Origin: Erythroxylum novogranatense | Taxonomy: Eukaryota; Streptophyta; Magnoliopsida; Malpighiales; Erythroxylaceae | Assembly: GCA_029891385.1 (NCBI GenBank) | Contig: CM057224.1 | Coordinates: 33,113,005 to 33,177,004 of the forward strand | Direction: 5' to 3' | DNA length: 64,000 nt | Shown here: in pieces, positions 63,096-64,000 of the stretch | Layout: each line of letters opens with the position of its first letter | How positions within the stretch are numbered: position 1 is the stretch's first letter | Program-made: the position numbers and the translations under genes | Notes under the pieces: generated by a model | The model's input: the letters and a program-made list of their open reading frames with translations, nothing else | The model's database searches: none | What the model was told of the DNA's origin: nothing

Positions 63096-64000
63096 GTAGA
63101 TGGTTGATTAAATGATCTCGCCAAGAAATGCCAAGCTACACAAATTATCGAGCGATCGATACAACAGATGACCATATCGGGACAAATTTTAAACCAAGAT
63201 CACGCCAAGGTAAGTGGATAGTTTGTTGGTTTCGCTTTCCAACATTTATGACTTTGGACTCAATTTAACTCTTTATGATTCTTCACCTTTTACATCTGCT
63301 TTTATCCGCTGATTTAACCAACTGCCTTTGTATCTCGTGATTTTATTAAATGAAGTGTGATAGTTGTTGAGATATAAATGAAGTCCGACAAAGATATTGG
63401 CTTTAAGGTTGTACAAAGGAAGGTTTTTGACTGTTTTAAGGTTGTACAAAGCATTTAACTCTAGCATTTAACTCCACTTGTTAAATCACAACTGCCCACT
63501 GTTTGTTTTTCACTTATAAAAAGCTAACACAACTGCTGATTCTTTACCGATTCCTGGTGGGTTCACTTGGATTTTAACTTCAAAGAGTGGTTTGCTGTTT
63601 TCTTTAATGCCAATGCTGTCTTTCTTTGTTTTCATTTGTAAGTTTTGTTTTTCCTATGTTCTGTCATCCTTCACTTCTATTCCTACTCGATCGCTTTTTC
63701 CGTTTTGTATGTCAGGGTTTTGTGCTTTTTTTAGTAAACGAAGATATGACATTAGATTCTTTGCTTGCTTAGAGATACTATGTTTGTGAAGCTTTTCGCT
63801 TTCTAGTAGGTAAATCTTGCTACTCATTTTCTATTTCATTGTACTTGATTTTTGTTCAAGATTACCTGGCCGAATCTCCTTTTAAAGTTTGAAACATATG
63901 TGGAGCTTTAATCAAGGTGCAAATATATATGACTTGTGTTTTTTGTGGATTATGGTGCTCAGGTTATTGGTGGCCCAAGATATACAGTTGATAATTTTTG

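Larger units (their letters stand above)
61986..64000. repeat. Right arm of large inverted repeat (continues past window)
   Basis: Reverse complement of 59394-61421. The last bases (complement of CAAAAATTATCAACTG) still match the left arm at 59394, so the repeat extends beyond the window. It carries the same calmodulin and TPI pieces on the plus strand. Confidence 0.92.

Noticed and set aside
61905..63100. A functional triosephosphate isomerase gene
   Set aside because: Only parts of exon 1 and one internal region are present, both frame-shifted, with a calmodulin piece between them and most exons missing.

Overview
This is nuclear plant DNA, almost certainly from a eudicot. It holds a 24-exon PDR/ABCG transporter gene and a plastid-targeted arginine-biosynthesis gene, both with plant-type introns, in an AT-rich background full of nested plant transposons (Ty3 and Copia LTR elements, a plant LINE, PIF/Harbinger). 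I cannot place the family or species from sequence alone.

Layout. 1-3.9 kb: old AT-rich retroelement debris. 3.9-15.35 kb: a complete, young, non-coding LTR retrotransposon in minus orientation (LTRs about 4.06 kb, internal region 3.3 kb, target duplication ATAAG). 15.4-17.97 kb: intergenic DNA and promoter. 17.97-24.67 kb: the PDR-type full-size ABC transporter, 1434 codons from 24 exons that join in frame. 25.3-26.4 kb: a miniature Copia-like element keeping a gag zinc-knuckle relic. 27.1-41.6 kb: a Ty3-like element with three 4.4-kb LTRs and two 630-bp internal segments, flanked by one target duplication (TAATG), so a single insertion later expanded. It sits in an old Copia element whose LTR end, primer site and gag continue from 41.6 kb. 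That gag is interrupted by a 1.4-kb insertion (42.3-43.7 kb) and cut off by another long LTR (43.96-46.78 kb). 47.1-51.46 kb: a decayed LINE with a poly(A) tail. 51.85-54.22 kb (minus): acetylornithine aminotransferase, three exons, 448 residues, apparently intact. 54.9-58.3 kb (minus): a PIF/Harbinger element with a dead transposase and an intact two-exon Myb/SANT-like accessory gene. 59.4-64.0 kb: a large inverted repeat (arms about 2.0 kb, 564-bp spacer, running off the window) carrying fragments of two unrelated genes, calmodulin and triosephosphate isomerase.

The two intact host genes do unrelated jobs: the transporter exports compounds or hormones across the plasma membrane, and the aminotransferase makes N-acetylornithine for arginine synthesis. 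Nothing suggests they work together. The most unusual material lies in the repeats: (i) clusters of short, often palindromic words, different in each element family but in similar positions; (ii) a six-unit array of mini-hairpins whose stems co-vary, kept in both LTRs of the first element; (iii) the three-LTR element with one target duplication; (iv) the chimeric calmodulin/TPI inverted repeat, which is either a gene-capturing fold-back locus able to make hairpin RNA or an assembly artefact.
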